From contig JAVBXP010000038.1 of assembly GCA_030824495.1 (NCBI GenBank), positions 23,045 through 87,044 on the forward strand: 64,000 nucleotides of DNA. Reading direction: 5' to 3'. Each line of letters begins with the position of its first letter. The stretch's first letter is position 1. A program made the position numbers and the translations under genes. Below, piece by piece: positions 31,706 through 42,258 of this stretch. Origin of the DNA: a bacterium (GTDB taxonomy: Bacteria; Pseudomonadota; Alphaproteobacteria; Caulobacterales; Caulobacteraceae). The notes under the pieces were generated by a model. The model worked only from the letters and a program-made list of their open reading frames with translations, did no database searches and had not been told where the DNA came from.

Positions 31706-32514
31706 TGGCGGCGAGACGCTTTTCGACTGGAAGCCTGTCAGATGGCGATGCGAGTCCTTGGTGGAAACCTGGGCCGCGCGCCAACGCCGCGGTTCGTACC
31801 GCGCTCGACCTGCTTTTCCCACCCCAATCGCTGGACGACGGGCCAGCGCCGATGTCGAGCGGGTTCAGCGCCCAGGGCTGGAGCCGCATTCCCTTCATCG
31901 ACGGCCCGCTGTGCGATGGATGCGGAACACCCTTCGAATACGACCTTGGCGAGGGCGTGCGTTGCGCCGACTGCATGGCCAAGCCGCGCGCCTTTTCCCG
32001 TGGCCGGGCCGCCTGCCTCTATGACGACGCCTCGCGTGGCGTGATCCTGCAATTGAAGCACGCCGACCGCACCGATCTGGCGCCGATGCTGGCGCGTTGG
32101 ATCAGCCGTTCGGCCCGCGACCTGCTGGAGGACGCCGACGCCATCGCGCCGGTCCCCTTGCATCGCGGACGTCTGCTGGGCCGGCGTTACAATCAGGCCG
32201 CCGAGATCGCCCGGCCGCTCAGCCGCCTGACTGGCGTCCCCTATCTGGCCGACGCCCTGGTTCGGGTGCGGGCGATTGAGACGCAGGGCGGCAAGTCGGG
32301 TTCGGGCCGGCGGCGAAACGTCGCCGCCGCCTTCGCTGTGCCGGCCGGCCGCACCGGTCAGGTGGCGGGCAAGCGCATCCTCTTGATCGATGACGTCATG
32401 ACCACCGGCGCCACTTTGGAAGGCTGCGCCAGGGCCTTGCTGGCCGCCGGTGCGACGTGCGTCGATGTCGCAGTGGTTGCGAGGGTGAAAGAAGCCGCAA
32501 ACCGCTCCATATAG
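31705..32514 (+). CDS. ComF family phosphoribosyltransferase-like protein (start uncertain; TTG at 31705)
   Basis: LLFPPQ.., CDGCGTPFEYDLGEGVRCADC, ILLIDDVMTTGATLEGCARAL (PRPP motif). Confidence 0.88.
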   Translation: MAARRFSTGSLSDGDASPWWKPGPRANAAVRTALDLLFPPQSLDDGPAPMSSGFSAQGWSRIPFIDGPLCDGCGTPFEYDLGEGVRCADCMAKPRAFSRGRAACLYDDASRGVILQLKHADRTDLAPMLARWISRSARDLLEDADAIAPVPLHRGRLLGRRYNQAAEIARPLSRLTGVPYLADALVRVRAIETQGGKSGSGRRRNVAAAFAVPAGRTGQVAGKRILLIDDVMTTGATLEGCARALLAAGATCVDVAVVARVKEAANRSI

Positions 32515-32546
32515 ATCCGAACCCTGTTTCCCGCGTTAGACGAGCC

Positions 32547-32804
32547 ATGGCCCAAGTCACAATCTACACGAAGCCCTACTGCCCCTACTGCATCCGAGCG
32601 GTTTCGCTGCTCGAGAAGAAGGGCGTGGAGTTCACCGAGATCGAAGCCGCCTTCGAACCCGAGAAGCGCCAGGAGATGATCCAGCGTTCCAACGGCCGGG
32701 CGACCTTCCCGCAGATCTTCATCGGCGATCAGCATGTCGGCGGTTGCGATGACATGATGGCGCTGGAGTACGACGGCAAGCTGGACGCCCTGCTCGCGGC
32801 CTAG
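32547..32804 (+). CDS. grxC: Glutaredoxin 3
   Basis: MAQVTIYTKPYCPYCIRAVSLLEKKGVEF; FPQIFIGDQHVGGCDDM. Confidence 0.95.
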   Translation: MAQVTIYTKPYCPYCIRAVSLLEKKGVEFTEIEAAFEPEKRQEMIQRSNGRATFPQIFIGDQHVGGCDDMMALEYDGKLDALLAA

Positions 32805-32842
32805 CCTTGAGCTTACGCGCGGGGTGACCTACGGGTGAGCTC

Positions 32843-33676
32843 ATGACCCTGCGCGTTGGATTGATCCAGACACGGACGCCGGCCACCCATGCCGCGGCGC
32901 TCGCCCATGTGGCGCCGCTGGTGCGGCAGGCCGCCGCCCAGGGCGCGACTTTCATCGCCACGCCCGAGGGGACTAACATCCTCCAGCGGGACAAGCAGTC
33001 GCTGCTGCCGCAATTGACGCTGCTGGAGGACGACCCGGTTGTCCAAGGCCTGCAAGCCCTGGCCGCCGAGCTGTCCGTGACGATCCTCGTCGGCTCGGCC
33101 CTGGTGAAACGCGAGGACGGCAAGGCCGCCAACCGCGCCGCCCTGATCTCGCCGCTCGGCGACATCGTCGCGACCTACGACAAACTCCATATGTTCGATG
33201 TCGATCTGCCCACCGGCGAGAGCGCCCGTGAGAGCGCGACCTACGAAGCGGGCGACCGGGCCGTCGCCGTGCAGGCCGGCCAGATGCGGCTGGGCCTGAC
33301 CATCTGCTACGACGTTCGCTTCCCGGCCCTTTATCGCGCCTTGGCGCTTGCCGGCGCCCAGGTGATCGTCACGCCCGCCGCCTTCACCCGGCCGACCGGC
33401 GAGGCGCACTGGGAGATCCTGCTCCGCGCCCGCGCCATCGAGACCGGCAGCTTCGTGCTCGCGCCCGCACAAGGCGGTTTCCATGAGGACGGTCGCGGCA
33501 CCTACGGCCGGACCCTGGCCATCGGGCCTTGGGGCGAGGTGCTTGGCAAGCTCGATCACGACGAGCCGGGCGTGCTGGTCGTCGATCTGGATATCGAGGC
33601 GGTGGACAAGGCGCGGACCGCAATTCCGGCCCTGGCCAATGCGCGGGCCTTCGAGGCGCCTATATCTATCCTATGA
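32843..33676 (+). CDS. Carbon-nitrogen hydrolase (nitrilase superfamily)
   Basis: MTLRVGLIQTRTPATHAA.., TPEGTN, YDKLHMFDVD, LTICYDVRFPALYRAL, EKC-type catalytic residues. Confidence 0.92.
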   Translation: MTLRVGLIQTRTPATHAAALAHVAPLVRQAAAQGATFIATPEGTNILQRDKQSLLPQLTLLEDDPVVQGLQALAAELSVTILVGSALVKREDGKAANRAALISPLGDIVATYDKLHMFDVDLPTGESARESATYEAGDRAVAVQAGQMRLGLTICYDVRFPALYRALALAGAQVIVTPAAFTRPTGEAHWEILLRARAIETGSFVLAPAQGGFHEDGRGTYGRTLAIGPWGEVLGKLDHDEPGVLVVDLDIEAVDKARTAIPALANARAFEAPISIL

Positions 33677-34098
33677 TCCGCTACGCGCTTGTTTGTGATG
33701 AGGCCCATGAGTTCGAGGGCTGGTTCGGTTCGTCGGGTGACTTCGACGATCAGTCGGAGCGCGGCCTTGTCGGCTGCCCGATCTGCGACTCCAAGGCCGT
33801 GACCAAACAGATCATGGCGCCCTCCATCGCCGGCACGAAGAAGACCACCGACCTGCCCCCTCAGATGCGCTCCATGGTGATGGAAGCCATGGGCCGGGTG
33901 CGCAAACACGTCGAGGACAACTTCGACTATGTGGGCGACACCTTCGCCGACGAAGCGCGTGCGATCCACGAGGGTCGCTCGGAGGATCGCGGCATCTATG
34001 GCGAGGCGACGCCCGCTGAGATCAAATCGCTGACCGAGGATGGCGTGCCGATCGCCGCCATGCCGCCCGCGCCGCCGAAGAAGTCGGAAGTGAACTAA
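33673..34098 (+). CDS. DUF1178 family protein
   Basis: MIRYALVCDEAHEFEGWFGSSGDFDDQSERGLVGCPICDSKAVTKQIMAPSI. Confidence 0.92.
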   Translation: MIRYALVCDEAHEFEGWFGSSGDFDDQSERGLVGCPICDSKAVTKQIMAPSIAGTKKTTDLPPQMRSMVMEAMGRVRKHVEDNFDYVGDTFADEARAIHEGRSEDRGIYGEATPAEIKSLTEDGVPIAAMPPAPPKKSEVN

Positions 34099-34204
34099 CG
34101 CCGCTCATCCTTGATGAATGGGTGACGGCGCGCAAGCCTCACCATTCCCGTTGCCGGTCATCCGTACGCCCCATAGGGTCGCTCCCATTGTTGTGGAGCT
34201 GATA

Positions 34205-35614
34205 ATGATCCGTTCGATTTCCGCCGCCGCCCTGGCGTTCGCCGCCCTGGCCTCGCCGGCCGCCGCCCAGTCCCCGCGCCCCGACCAGCTAGCCTTTCGC
34301 GACCTGTACAAGGAGCTGATCGAGATCAATACGACCCTATCGGTGGGAAGCTGCACCGCGGCGTCGGAGGCCATGGCTTCGCGCCTGAAAGCCGCGGGGT
34401 TCGCCGACGCGGACCTGAAGATCATCGTCGCTCCCGACCGTCCCAAGGACGGCAATCTGGTCGCCACCCTCAAGGGCTCCGATCCCAAGGCCAAGCCGAT
34501 CCTGTTGCTGGCCCACATCGACGTGGTCGAGGCCAATCGCGCCGACTGGGAACGCGATCCCTTCAAGCTGATCGAGGAAGACGGCTATTTCTACGCCCGC
34601 GGCTCTAGCGACGACAAAGCCCAGGCGGCGGTCTGGACCGACAGCCTCATCCGCATGAAGCAGGAGGGCTTCAAGCCCCGCCGCACCATCAAGATGGCGC
34701 TGACCTGCGGCGAGGAAACGCCCGACACCTTCAATGGCGTGCAGTATCTGATCCAGAACCATCGCGACCTGATGGACGCCGCCTTCGTGCTGAACGAAGG
34801 CTCGGGCGGGCGGCTCGACGCCAACGGAAACCGTGTCTCCCTAGGCATCCAAGCGGGTGAAAAGGTCTACCAGGACTATACCCTCGAAGTGACCAACAAG
34901 GGCGGGCACTCCTCGGCCCCGGTGCGTGACAACGCCGTCTATCACCTATCGGCCGGCCTCTCGCGCCTCGGCGACTACGACTTCCCGGTGAAGCTGAACG
35001 ACGCCGTCCGCGCCAACTTCGAGCGCATGGCGGTGATCGACGGCGGCGAGACCGGCAAGGCCTTGGCCGCCGTCGCCAAGAACCCCGCCGACGCCGCGGC
35101 CGTAGCCGTCGTCGCCAAGGAGCCGGGCCGCAACTCGATGATGCGGACCACCTGCGTGGCCACCATGGTCAATGCCGGCCATGCGCCCAACGCCCTGCCG
35201 CAGCGGGCGCGGGCCAATGTGAACTGCCGCATCCTGCCGGGCGAAGGCGTCGAGGAAACCCGCCTGGCCCTGGTGAAGGTCCTGGCTGACGACGCCATCA
35301 AGGTGACGACGGTTGGTGAGCCGAGCCCGGTGTCGCCGCCGCCGACGCTTGGCAAGTCGATCACCGATCCGGTCGAGAAGGTCGCCGCCAAGCTGTGGCC
35401 GGGCGTGCCGCTGGTGCCGGTGATGGCGACCGGCGCCACCGACGGCCGCTTCCTAAACGCGGTCGGCATTCCGACCTACGGCCTGACCGGTTTCTTCAGC
35501 GAGGCGACCGGCAATGGCGCGCACGGCCTGAACGAAAAAATGCGGGTCCGCTCGCTCTATGAAGGCCGTGATTTCCTCTACGAGGTGGTCAAGATCTACG
35601 CGAACCAGAAGTAG
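34205..35614 (+). CDS. M20 family metallopeptidase, secreted
   Basis: Signal peptide; LLLAHIDVVEANRADWERDPF, YARGSSDDKAQAA, TCGEETPD, ATGATDGRFL. Confidence 0.93.
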   Translation: MIRSISAAALAFAALASPAAAQSPRPDQLAFRDLYKELIEINTTLSVGSCTAASEAMASRLKAAGFADADLKIIVAPDRPKDGNLVATLKGSDPKAKPILLLAHIDVVEANRADWERDPFKLIEEDGYFYARGSSDDKAQAAVWTDSLIRMKQEGFKPRRTIKMALTCGEETPDTFNGVQYLIQNHRDLMDAAFVLNEGSGGRLDANGNRVSLGIQAGEKVYQDYTLEVTNKGGHSSAPVRDNAVYHLSAGLSRLGDYDFPVKLNDAVRANFERMAVIDGGETGKALAAVAKNPADAAAVAVVAKEPGRNSMMRTTCVATMVNAGHAPNALPQRARANVNCRILPGEGVEETRLALVKVLADDAIKVTTVGEPSPVSPPPTLGKSITDPVEKVAAKLWPGVPLVPVMATGATDGRFLNAVGIPTYGLTGFFSEATGNGAHGLNEKMRVRSLYEGRDFLYEVVKIYANQK

Positions 35615-35628
35615 GGACTCCCCACGCT

Positions 35629-35740
35629 CGTCATCCTCCGGTCGTCTGCAAGACGATCCGGGGGACCCAAGCGGGCTCACCACGTTATGGAAATCAGCTT
35701 GGGTCCCCCGGATCGGCCTACGGCTGACCGGAGGATGACG
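35629..35740. repeat. 112-bp nested palindromic element, copy 2
   Basis: CGTCATCCTCCGGTCGTCTGCAAGACGATCCGGGGGACCCA...TGGGTCCCCCGGAT...CCGGAGGATGACG; homologous to 7917-8027. Confidence 0.9.
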
Positions 35741-35755
35741 ATTGGTGGTGTGGCG

Positions 35756-37045
35756 CTAGAACGTCTTCCGCAGGCCTAGCGACATCACATAGCCCTGGCC
35801 CTGCACCTCGCCGCGCAGGCGGGTCGTGGTGGCGGCCGGGGTGCCTTCGTAAAAGGTCGTGTCGTGCAGGACGTCGCTGTCGGCGAAGCTGATGTAGGTC
35901 AGGGCTGCATCCAGTTTCAGGCTGTCCGTCAGCTGCGCCGTGGCGCCGGCGCTGTAGAGCCAGCGGTCGCCGTCCGGAACCCGCGCCGTGCGCGCCTCGT
36001 CCGGCGTCGGGGTCGGATCGTACTGGACGCCGGTCCGCAGCGTGAGGCGGTCGTTGACCGCATAGTCGAGGCCGACGCCGCCCGACGTGGTGTCTTCGTA
36101 GCCCTGGAACAGCGTTTCGCCGCCGCCGTTCTCGAACGTCACATCGATGGACTTGAACTCGCCCCACCCGATCCGTTGGACCTGGGCGTTGAGGGCCAGC
36201 TTGTCGGTCGCCTGCCAGCGCGCGCCCAAGGTGGCGATCCAGGGGGTGATGAAGGCGGCCGAGCCCTTCAGGTCGCGATTGGCAGGGGCCAGCGGCCCGA
36301 GCAGACCGCCGACGAACACGCGCCCGTCGAGGTCGTGCTCCATCTTTGAGCGATAGCTGGCGCCCAGCGTCACCGCGCCCAGATGGGCCTGGGCGCCCGC
36401 CGACCAGCCGAAGTCCCAGCCGTCGCCGCTCAGTTGCGAGATCCCATCGGGCAGCAGCGGCGACAGGTTCGGATAGGCGGTCTGGAGCTTGGCCTCTGTG
36501 TACTGGGAGCTGACGCCGACCCCGACGTCCAGCCAGTCGGTGACCTGCATAGCCCCGGTCACCTGGATGTCGGCGGTAGTCAGGCGCGAGGTCAGGGCGT
36601 CGTACCGCGCCCAGGCGTTGCGGCGATATTCGGTGGTGAAGTTGAATGGCGCGGCCACCGACAGGCCCAGGGCGAAGCGCTCTCCGATCGGCGTGGCGAT
36701 GGCGAAGTTCGGGGCCACCCCGTCCTGGATCGGGTTGAAGGCGCGCGGCTCGCCCTGCACCGGTATGGTCAAGCCGCCGGGATAGGTGATGGTCGAGCCT
36801 TGGTTCTCGACCGTGGCGTCAACGAACACGGCGTGGGCGCCGGCATAGACTTCTCTCGGCGACCGGGCGATGGCCGCAGGGTTCCACCACAGCGACGCCG
36901 CACCCTGATCGGCGACCTCGCCGGAATAGGCGCGGCCCGCGCCGCGTACCGATTGTTCCTGAAGATAGTAGCCGGCCGCCTGGGCCTGGGAGGCCATGAG
37001 GCCGGCGAGCGCGGTGGTCGCCGCGAGAATCTTCAATCGGGTCAT
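35756..37045 (-). CDS. OmpP1/FadL family outer-membrane transporter
   Basis: AAGYYLQEQSVRGAGRAYSGEVADQGAASLWWNPAAIA; C-terminal MSLGLRKTF. Confidence 0.92.
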   Translation of the reverse strand: MTRLKILAATTALAGLMASQAQAAGYYLQEQSVRGAGRAYSGEVADQGAASLWWNPAAIARSPREVYAGAHAVFVDATVENQGSTITYPGGLTIPVQGEPRAFNPIQDGVAPNFAIATPIGERFALGLSVAAPFNFTTEYRRNAWARYDALTSRLTTADIQVTGAMQVTDWLDVGVGVSSQYTEAKLQTAYPNLSPLLPDGISQLSGDGWDFGWSAGAQAHLGAVTLGASYRSKMEHDLDGRVFVGGLLGPLAPANRDLKGSAAFITPWIATLGARWQATDKLALNAQVQRIGWGEFKSIDVTFENGGGETLFQGYEDTTSGGVGLDYAVNDRLTLRTGVQYDPTPTPDEARTARVPDGDRWLYSAGATAQLTDSLKLDAALTYISFADSDVLHDTTFYEGTPAATTTRLRGEVQGQGYVMSLGLRKTF

Positions 37046-37199
37046 GACGCTGGTCTTTCCGGGAAGGTGAGCTGCTTCGGCCACCGGATGGCTAGGCGCA
37101 GAACAACGAGCGCGTCGATTTCGTTGCAGAACCCTGGTCTGAACCTTGCCAACCCGTTGCCGCTGGGCCACAAGGAAATAAATTGGCAGGGAGCATGCC

Positions 37200-39440
37200 A
37201 TGACTATCTCGAGCCCCACCGCGAAGATCGGCCGGACCCTTGCGGATTCCGTTCCGTACTGGCCTGAGCGGGTGAAGGCGCCCAAGGGTTCGCCGAATGT
37301 GCTGGTCGTGTTGTTCGACGATGTCGGCTTCTCGGACTTCGGCTGCTACGGCTCGCCGATCAAGACGCCGACCATCGACGCCTTGGCGGGCGAGGGGCTG
37401 CGCTACACCGGCTTTCACACCACCGCGATGTGCTCGACCACCCGCGCGGCGCTGCTGACCGGCCGCAACCACCACTCGGTCGGCATGGGCTGCCTGGCCA
37501 ACTTCGACTCCGGCTTCCCTGGCTACCGCGGCAAGATCGCTCATGAGGCGGGTACCCTGCCTGAGATGCTGCGCGCCCAGGGCTATGGGACCTACATGGT
37601 GGGCAAGTGGCACGCGACGCCGCTCAGCCAGGTCGGCGCCAGGGGGCCGTTCGACGGCTGGCCGCTGGGGCGCGGCTTCAATCGCTATTACGGCTTCATG
37701 GACGCCGAGACCGACCACTATTCGCCCGAGCTGGTTCGCGACAACACGCCCATCGATGCACCTGGTCATTTCCCGGACGGCTATCACCTGACCGCCGACC
37801 TGGTGGACGAGAGCATCCGTTTCGTCGCCGACCACATCGCCGATGCGCCGGATCAACCCTGGCTCCTTTGGCTGGCGCTGGGCGCCTGCCACGCGCCGCA
37901 TCAGGCGCCGAAGGAGATCATCGAGAGCTATGACCCCGTCTTCGCCGAGGGCTGGGATGTCGAGCGCGAGCGCCGGCTGGAGCGCCAGAAGGCGCTGGGG
38001 ATCGTGCCGCCGGAAACCCAGATGCCGCCCCGTAACGACGGGGTGAAGCCATGGGCCGATCACAGCCCTGACGAACAGAAGGTCTTCACCCGGCTGCAAA
38101 GCGCCTTCGCCGGCATGCTCGACCACGCCGACCGCCAACTGGCGCGACTGGTGAGCTTCCTCGAAGACGCGGGCGTCAAGGACGACACCCTGATCCTGGT
38201 GCTGTCGGACAATGGCGCCAGCCAGGAGGGCGGCCCCCTCGGCTTCGTCAACGCCATGGGCCCCTACAATATGAAGTTCGAGCCGATGCCGGAGAAGCTC
38301 GCCAATATCGAGAACATCGGCGGGCCTGACAGCCACTCGAACTTCCCGCATGGCTGGGCCATGGCGTCGAACACGCCGCTGCGCCGCTACAAGCAGAACA
38401 CCCACGGCGGCGGGATCCGCGACCCGCTGGTGATCTCCTGGAAGAACGGCATCGCCGCGCGGGGCGAGACACGGGACCAGTTCGCCCACGCCAGCGACTT
38501 CACCCCGACCTTGCTCGACATGCTGGGCCTGACCTCGCCGCAGGTGATAGCCGGCGTGCCGCAGATGCCGATCGAGGGCGTCAGCTTCGCCGCCTCCATC
38601 ACCGACCCTGCCGCGCCGTCGAAGGCAAGTCCGCAGTACTTCGAGATGTTTGGCCACCGCGGCCTCTGGAAGGATGGCTGGAAGGCCGTCGCCTTCCACC
38701 CGCCCGGCGCGCCGTTCGACGCAGACCGCTGGGAGCTCTACCACCTCGACGCCGACTTCTCGGAAACGCAGGACCTGGCCGAGCAGGAGCCAGAGCGCCT
38801 GAAAGCCCTGGTCGATGAGTGGTGGACCCAGGCCGAGCGCTGCAACGTTCTGCCGCTGGACGATCGCTTCGGCCCGCGCTTCGCTGAAAACGCCCAGCGT
38901 CATCAGGGCCATCGCAAGACCTTCGTCTTCCATAAGGGCATGGGCCACCTGCCGGGCGACTGCGCGCCCGATGTGCGCTCGCGCTCCTACTTCATAGAGG
39001 CCGACGTCAATCTGGGCGCCGGCGACGAGGGGGTGCTGATCGCCCATGGCGACGCCACCAGCGGCTATAGCCTGTTCGTCCGCGACGGCGGGTTGCACCA
39101 CACCCTCAATGTCGGCGGCTTGCGCACGACGGTCAGCTCTGAGCAGCAGATCGCTCCGGGGCGCCGCAAGCTCGGCGTGCGCGTGATCCAGGACGATGGT
39201 CGCCACTTCACCCTGACCATCGACGGCGAGCCGGCCGGCCAGCTTTCAACCCACCTGGGTTTCATGACCCTGATTTCCTGGTCCGGGCTCGATATCGGCC
39301 GCGACCGGGGCAGCGCAGTCGGCGATTACGCCCACCCGTTCACCTTCACAGGCGCGCTACGAACCGTGACGGTGAAGATGGACGCCGACCAGGACCTTGA
39401 CGGCGACGCCGTGGGCGAAGCCGAGATGGCGCGACAGTAG
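37200..39440 (+). CDS. Arylsulfatase (type I sulfatase family)
   Basis: NVLVVLFDDVGFSDFGCYGSPIKTPTID; active-site region MCSTTRAALLTGRNHHSVGMG; MVGKWH. Confidence 0.92.
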   Translation: MTISSPTAKIGRTLADSVPYWPERVKAPKGSPNVLVVLFDDVGFSDFGCYGSPIKTPTIDALAGEGLRYTGFHTTAMCSTTRAALLTGRNHHSVGMGCLANFDSGFPGYRGKIAHEAGTLPEMLRAQGYGTYMVGKWHATPLSQVGARGPFDGWPLGRGFNRYYGFMDAETDHYSPELVRDNTPIDAPGHFPDGYHLTADLVDESIRFVADHIADAPDQPWLLWLALGACHAPHQAPKEIIESYDPVFAEGWDVERERRLERQKALGIVPPETQMPPRNDGVKPWADHSPDEQKVFTRLQSAFAGMLDHADRQLARLVSFLEDAGVKDDTLILVLSDNGASQEGGPLGFVNAMGPYNMKFEPMPEKLANIENIGGPDSHSNFPHGWAMASNTPLRRYKQNTHGGGIRDPLVISWKNGIAARGETRDQFAHASDFTPTLLDMLGLTSPQVIAGVPQMPIEGVSFAASITDPAAPSKASPQYFEMFGHRGLWKDGWKAVAFHPPGAPFDADRWELYHLDADFSETQDLAEQEPERLKALVDEWWTQAERCNVLPLDDRFGPRFAENAQRHQGHRKTFVFHKGMGHLPGDCAPDVRSRSYFIEADVNLGAGDEGVLIAHGDATSGYSLFVRDGGLHHTLNVGGLRTTVSSEQQIAPGRRKLGVRVIQDDGRHFTLTIDGEPAGQLSTHLGFMTLISWSGLDIGRDRGSAVGDYAHPFTFTGALRTVTVKMDADQDLDGDAVGEAEMARQ

Positions 39441-39525
39441 ACGCCGTTCGCCTCCAAGCTCTCCGGCGACATTAGTCCCGACCGAGGGTTTTCGCGGGGA
39501 ACTCTCGGGGTCCTGGACGGATTGT

Positions 39526-39553
39526 CTTGTGTGGCGACAAAGCAACACTACAT
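39526..39553 (+). promoter_or_regulatory. Candidate sigma-32 (RpoH) promoter upstream of clpB
   Basis: CTTG-N18-CTACAT, about 65 nt upstream of the clpB start; resembles the alphaproteobacterial CTTG...CYATNT pattern. Confidence 0.4.
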
Positions 39554-39616
39554 CCCTGGATGAGGGTGTCGTGCTTGCATGAGGCGACGCCCCAATCCGC
39601 CTATCCAGGGGAAGCC

Positions 39617-42199
39617 ATGAACATTGATCTCTACTCCGACCGCGCCAAGCAGGCGATCCAGTCGGCCCAGAGCCTCGCGCTCGCCCGCAGTCACCAGCAG
39701 CTCGGTCCCGACCATCTGCTGAAGGTGCTGCTTGAAGAAAAGGACGGCCTGTCCCGCGCCCTGATCCAGAGCGCCGGTGGACGGCCAGATGACGCCGACA
39801 AGGCCGCTGACACCTTGCTGGGCAAACGGCCCAAGGTCGAAGGCGGCTCCGGCCAGCTCTATATGGCGCCCGAAACCGCGCGCATCTTCGCCGAGGCTGA
39901 GGCCGGCGCGAAGGCCGCGGGCGACGCGTTCGTCACCACCGAGCGCCTGCTGATCGCCATCGCCAAGGAAGGCGGCGAGGCCGGCAAGGCGCTTAAGGAC
40001 GCCGGCGCCAACGCCGCGGCCTTGGAAGAGGCCGCCAAGGCGATGCGCAAGGGCAAGACCGCCGACAGCGCCTCGGCCGAGGAAGGTTATGACGCGCTGA
40101 AGCGCTACGCCCGCGACCTGACCCAGGCCGCCCGCGACGGCAAGCTCGACCCGGTGATCGGCCGCGATGAGGAAATCCGCCGAACCATCCAGGTCCTGTC
40201 GCGCCGCACCAAGAACAACCCGGTGCTGATCGGCGAGCCCGGCGTCGGCAAGACCGCCATCGTCGAGGGCCTGGCCCTGCGCATCGTCAACGGCGATGTG
40301 CCCGAAAGCCTGAAGGACAAGCAACTCCAAGCCCTCGACATGGGCGCGTTGATCGCCGGCGCAAAGTATCGCGGCGAGTTCGAGGAACGCCTGAAGGCGG
40401 TCCTGAACGAGGTCACCCAGGCCGAAGGGTCGATCATCCTGTTCATCGACGAGATGCACACCCTGGTCGGCGCCGGCAAAACCGAGGGCGCGATGGACGC
40501 CTCCAACCTGCTGAAGCCCGCCCTGGCGCGCGGCGAACTGCACTGCGTCGGCGCCACCACGTTGGAAGAGTACCGCAAGCACGTCGAGAAGGACGCGGCG
40601 CTTGCCCGTCGCTTCCAGCCGGTGTTCGTCTCCGAGCCTACGGTCGAGGACACGATCTCGATCCTGCGCGGGCTGAAGGAGAAGTACGAGGTCCACCACG
40701 GGGTCCGCATCTCCGACAGCGCCATCGTGGCCGCGGCCACCCTGTCGAACCGCTACATCGCCGACCGTTTCCTGCCCGACAAGGCCATCGACCTCATCGA
40801 CGAGGCGGGCAGCCGCGTGCGGATGGCCGTCGATTCCAAGCCCGAAGAGCTGGATGAGATCGACCGTCGCATCGTGCAGCTGAAGATCGAGCGCGAGGCC
40901 CTGGCCAAGGAAACCGACGCGGCCTCCCGGGCCCGGCTGGAAAAGCTGGAGGAGGAACTCGACGATCTCGAGGGGCAGTCCACCGAGATGACCGCCCGCT
41001 GGCGTGCGGAAAAGGAAAAGGTCGGACAGGCCGCCCAGGCCCGCGAGGCCCTGGACCGGCTGCGCGCCGAACTGGTCACGGCTCAACGTCGCGGCGACCT
41101 GCAGCGTGCGTCAGAGATCGCCTATGGCGAGATCCCGCAGCTGGAGCGACGCCTGGCCGAGGAAGAAGCCGCAGCGGCCGAGAACCCGGTCAGTCCCGAG
41201 GTCGTCGACGCCGAGCAGATCGCCGGCGTGGTCAGCCGCTGGACCGGCATCCCGGTCGACAAGATGTTGGAAGGCGAGCGCGAAAAGCTGCTGGCCATGG
41301 AAGACGCCCTGCGCAAGCGGGTGGTCGGCCAGGAAGAGGCGTTGGTTGCGGTGTCCGACGCCGTGCGCCGCGCGCGTGCGGGCCTGCAGGATCCCAACCG
41401 TCCGATCGGCTCGTTCTTGTTCCTGGGCCCCACCGGCGTCGGCAAGACCGAACTGACCAAGGCCCTGGCAGGCTTCATGTTCGACGACGAGAGCGCCATC
41501 ACGCGCATGGACATGAGCGAGTACATGGAAAAGCACTCGGTCAGCCGCATGATCGGCGCGCCTCCCGGCTATGTGGGATACGACGAGGGCGGAGCGTTGA
41601 CCGAGGCCGTTCGGCGCCGGCCATATCAGGTCGTGCTGTTCGACGAGGTCGAGAAGGCTCACCCCGATGTCTTCAACGTGCTGCTGCAGGTGCTGGACGA
41701 TGGCCGCCTGACCGATGGTCAGGGCCGTACGGTCGACTTCCGCAACACCATCCTGATCATGACCTCGAACCTCGGTTCGGAGTTCCTCGCCAGCCAGGGC
41801 GAGGGGGATGATGTCGAGGACGCGCGGCCGATGGTGATGGACGTCGTCCGTCGCCACTTCCGGCCCGAGTTCCTGAACCGGATCGACGAGATCATCCTCT
41901 TCAAGCGGCTCGGCCGCGCGGAGATGGACAACATCGTCGATATCCAACTGCAGCGCGTCGAGAAGCTGCTGTCTGACCGGCGCATGTCGATCGTGCTGGA
42001 CTCGGCCGCCCGGCATTGGATGGCCGACAAGGGCTACGATCCGGTCTATGGCGCGCGACCTCTGAAGCGCGTCATCCAGAAGGAGCTGGTCGACCCCATC
42101 GCCCGCAAGCTGCTCGCGGGCGACCTGGAGGACGGTTCGGTCATCCAGGTCGGCGCCTCGGCCGACGGCCTGGAGATCGGCCGAGCCAAGGTCCACTAA
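39617..42199 (+). CDS. clpB: ATP-dependent chaperone ClpB
   Basis: [35 protein letters not shown]; two AAA+ modules [15 protein letters not shown] and [15 protein letters not shown]; middle coiled-coil. Confidence 0.98.
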   Translation: MNIDLYSDRAKQAIQSAQSLALARSHQQLGPDHLLKVLLEEKDGLSRALIQSAGGRPDDADKAADTLLGKRPKVEGGSGQLYMAPETARIFAEAEAGAKAAGDAFVTTERLLIAIAKEGGEAGKALKDAGANAAALEEAAKAMRKGKTADSASAEEGYDALKRYARDLTQAARDGKLDPVIGRDEEIRRTIQVLSRRTKNNPVLIGEPGVGKTAIVEGLALRIVNGDVPESLKDKQLQALDMGALIAGAKYRGEFEERLKAVLNEVTQAEGSIILFIDEMHTLVGAGKTEGAMDASNLLKPALARGELHCVGATTLEEYRKHVEKDAALARRFQPVFVSEPTVEDTISILRGLKEKYEVHHGVRISDSAIVAAATLSNRYIADRFLPDKAIDLIDEAGSRVRMAVDSKPEELDEIDRRIVQLKIEREALAKETDAASRARLEKLEEELDDLEGQSTEMTARWRAEKEKVGQAAQAREALDRLRAELVTAQRRGDLQRASEIAYGEIPQLERRLAEEEAAAAENPVSPEVVDAEQIAGVVSRWTGIPVDKMLEGEREKLLAMEDALRKRVVGQEEALVAVSDAVRRARAGLQDPNRPIGSFLFLGPTGVGKTELTKALAGFMFDDESAITRMDMSEYMEKHSVSRMIGAPPGYVGYDEGGALTEAVRRRPYQVVLFDEVEKAHPDVFNVLLQVLDDGRLTDGQGRTVDFRNTILIMTSNLGSEFLASQGEGDDVEDARPMVMDVVRRHFRPEFLNRIDEIILFKRLGRAEMDNIVDIQLQRVEKLLSDRRMSIVLDSAARHWMADKGYDPVYGARPLKRVIQKELVDPIARKLLAGDLEDGSVIQVGASADGLEIGRAKVH

Positions 42200-42205
42200 A
42201 CGACA

Positions 42206-42234
42206 AACGCCCCGGGGGTGACCCCCGGGGCGTT
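42206..42234 (+). terminator. Rho-independent terminator of clpB
   Basis: AACGCCCCGGGGGT/ACCCCCGGGGCGTT. Confidence 0.8.
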
Positions 42235-42258
42235 TCAATTCTCGATGAGCAGGCGGTC

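Noticed and set aside
37092-39206. 704-aa minus-strand ORF antisense to the arylsulfatase gene
   Set aside because: GC-driven antisense ORF opposite a clear sulfatase; no domain motifs.
39548-41086. 512-aa ORF antisense to clpB
   Set aside because: Antisense shadow of clpB.
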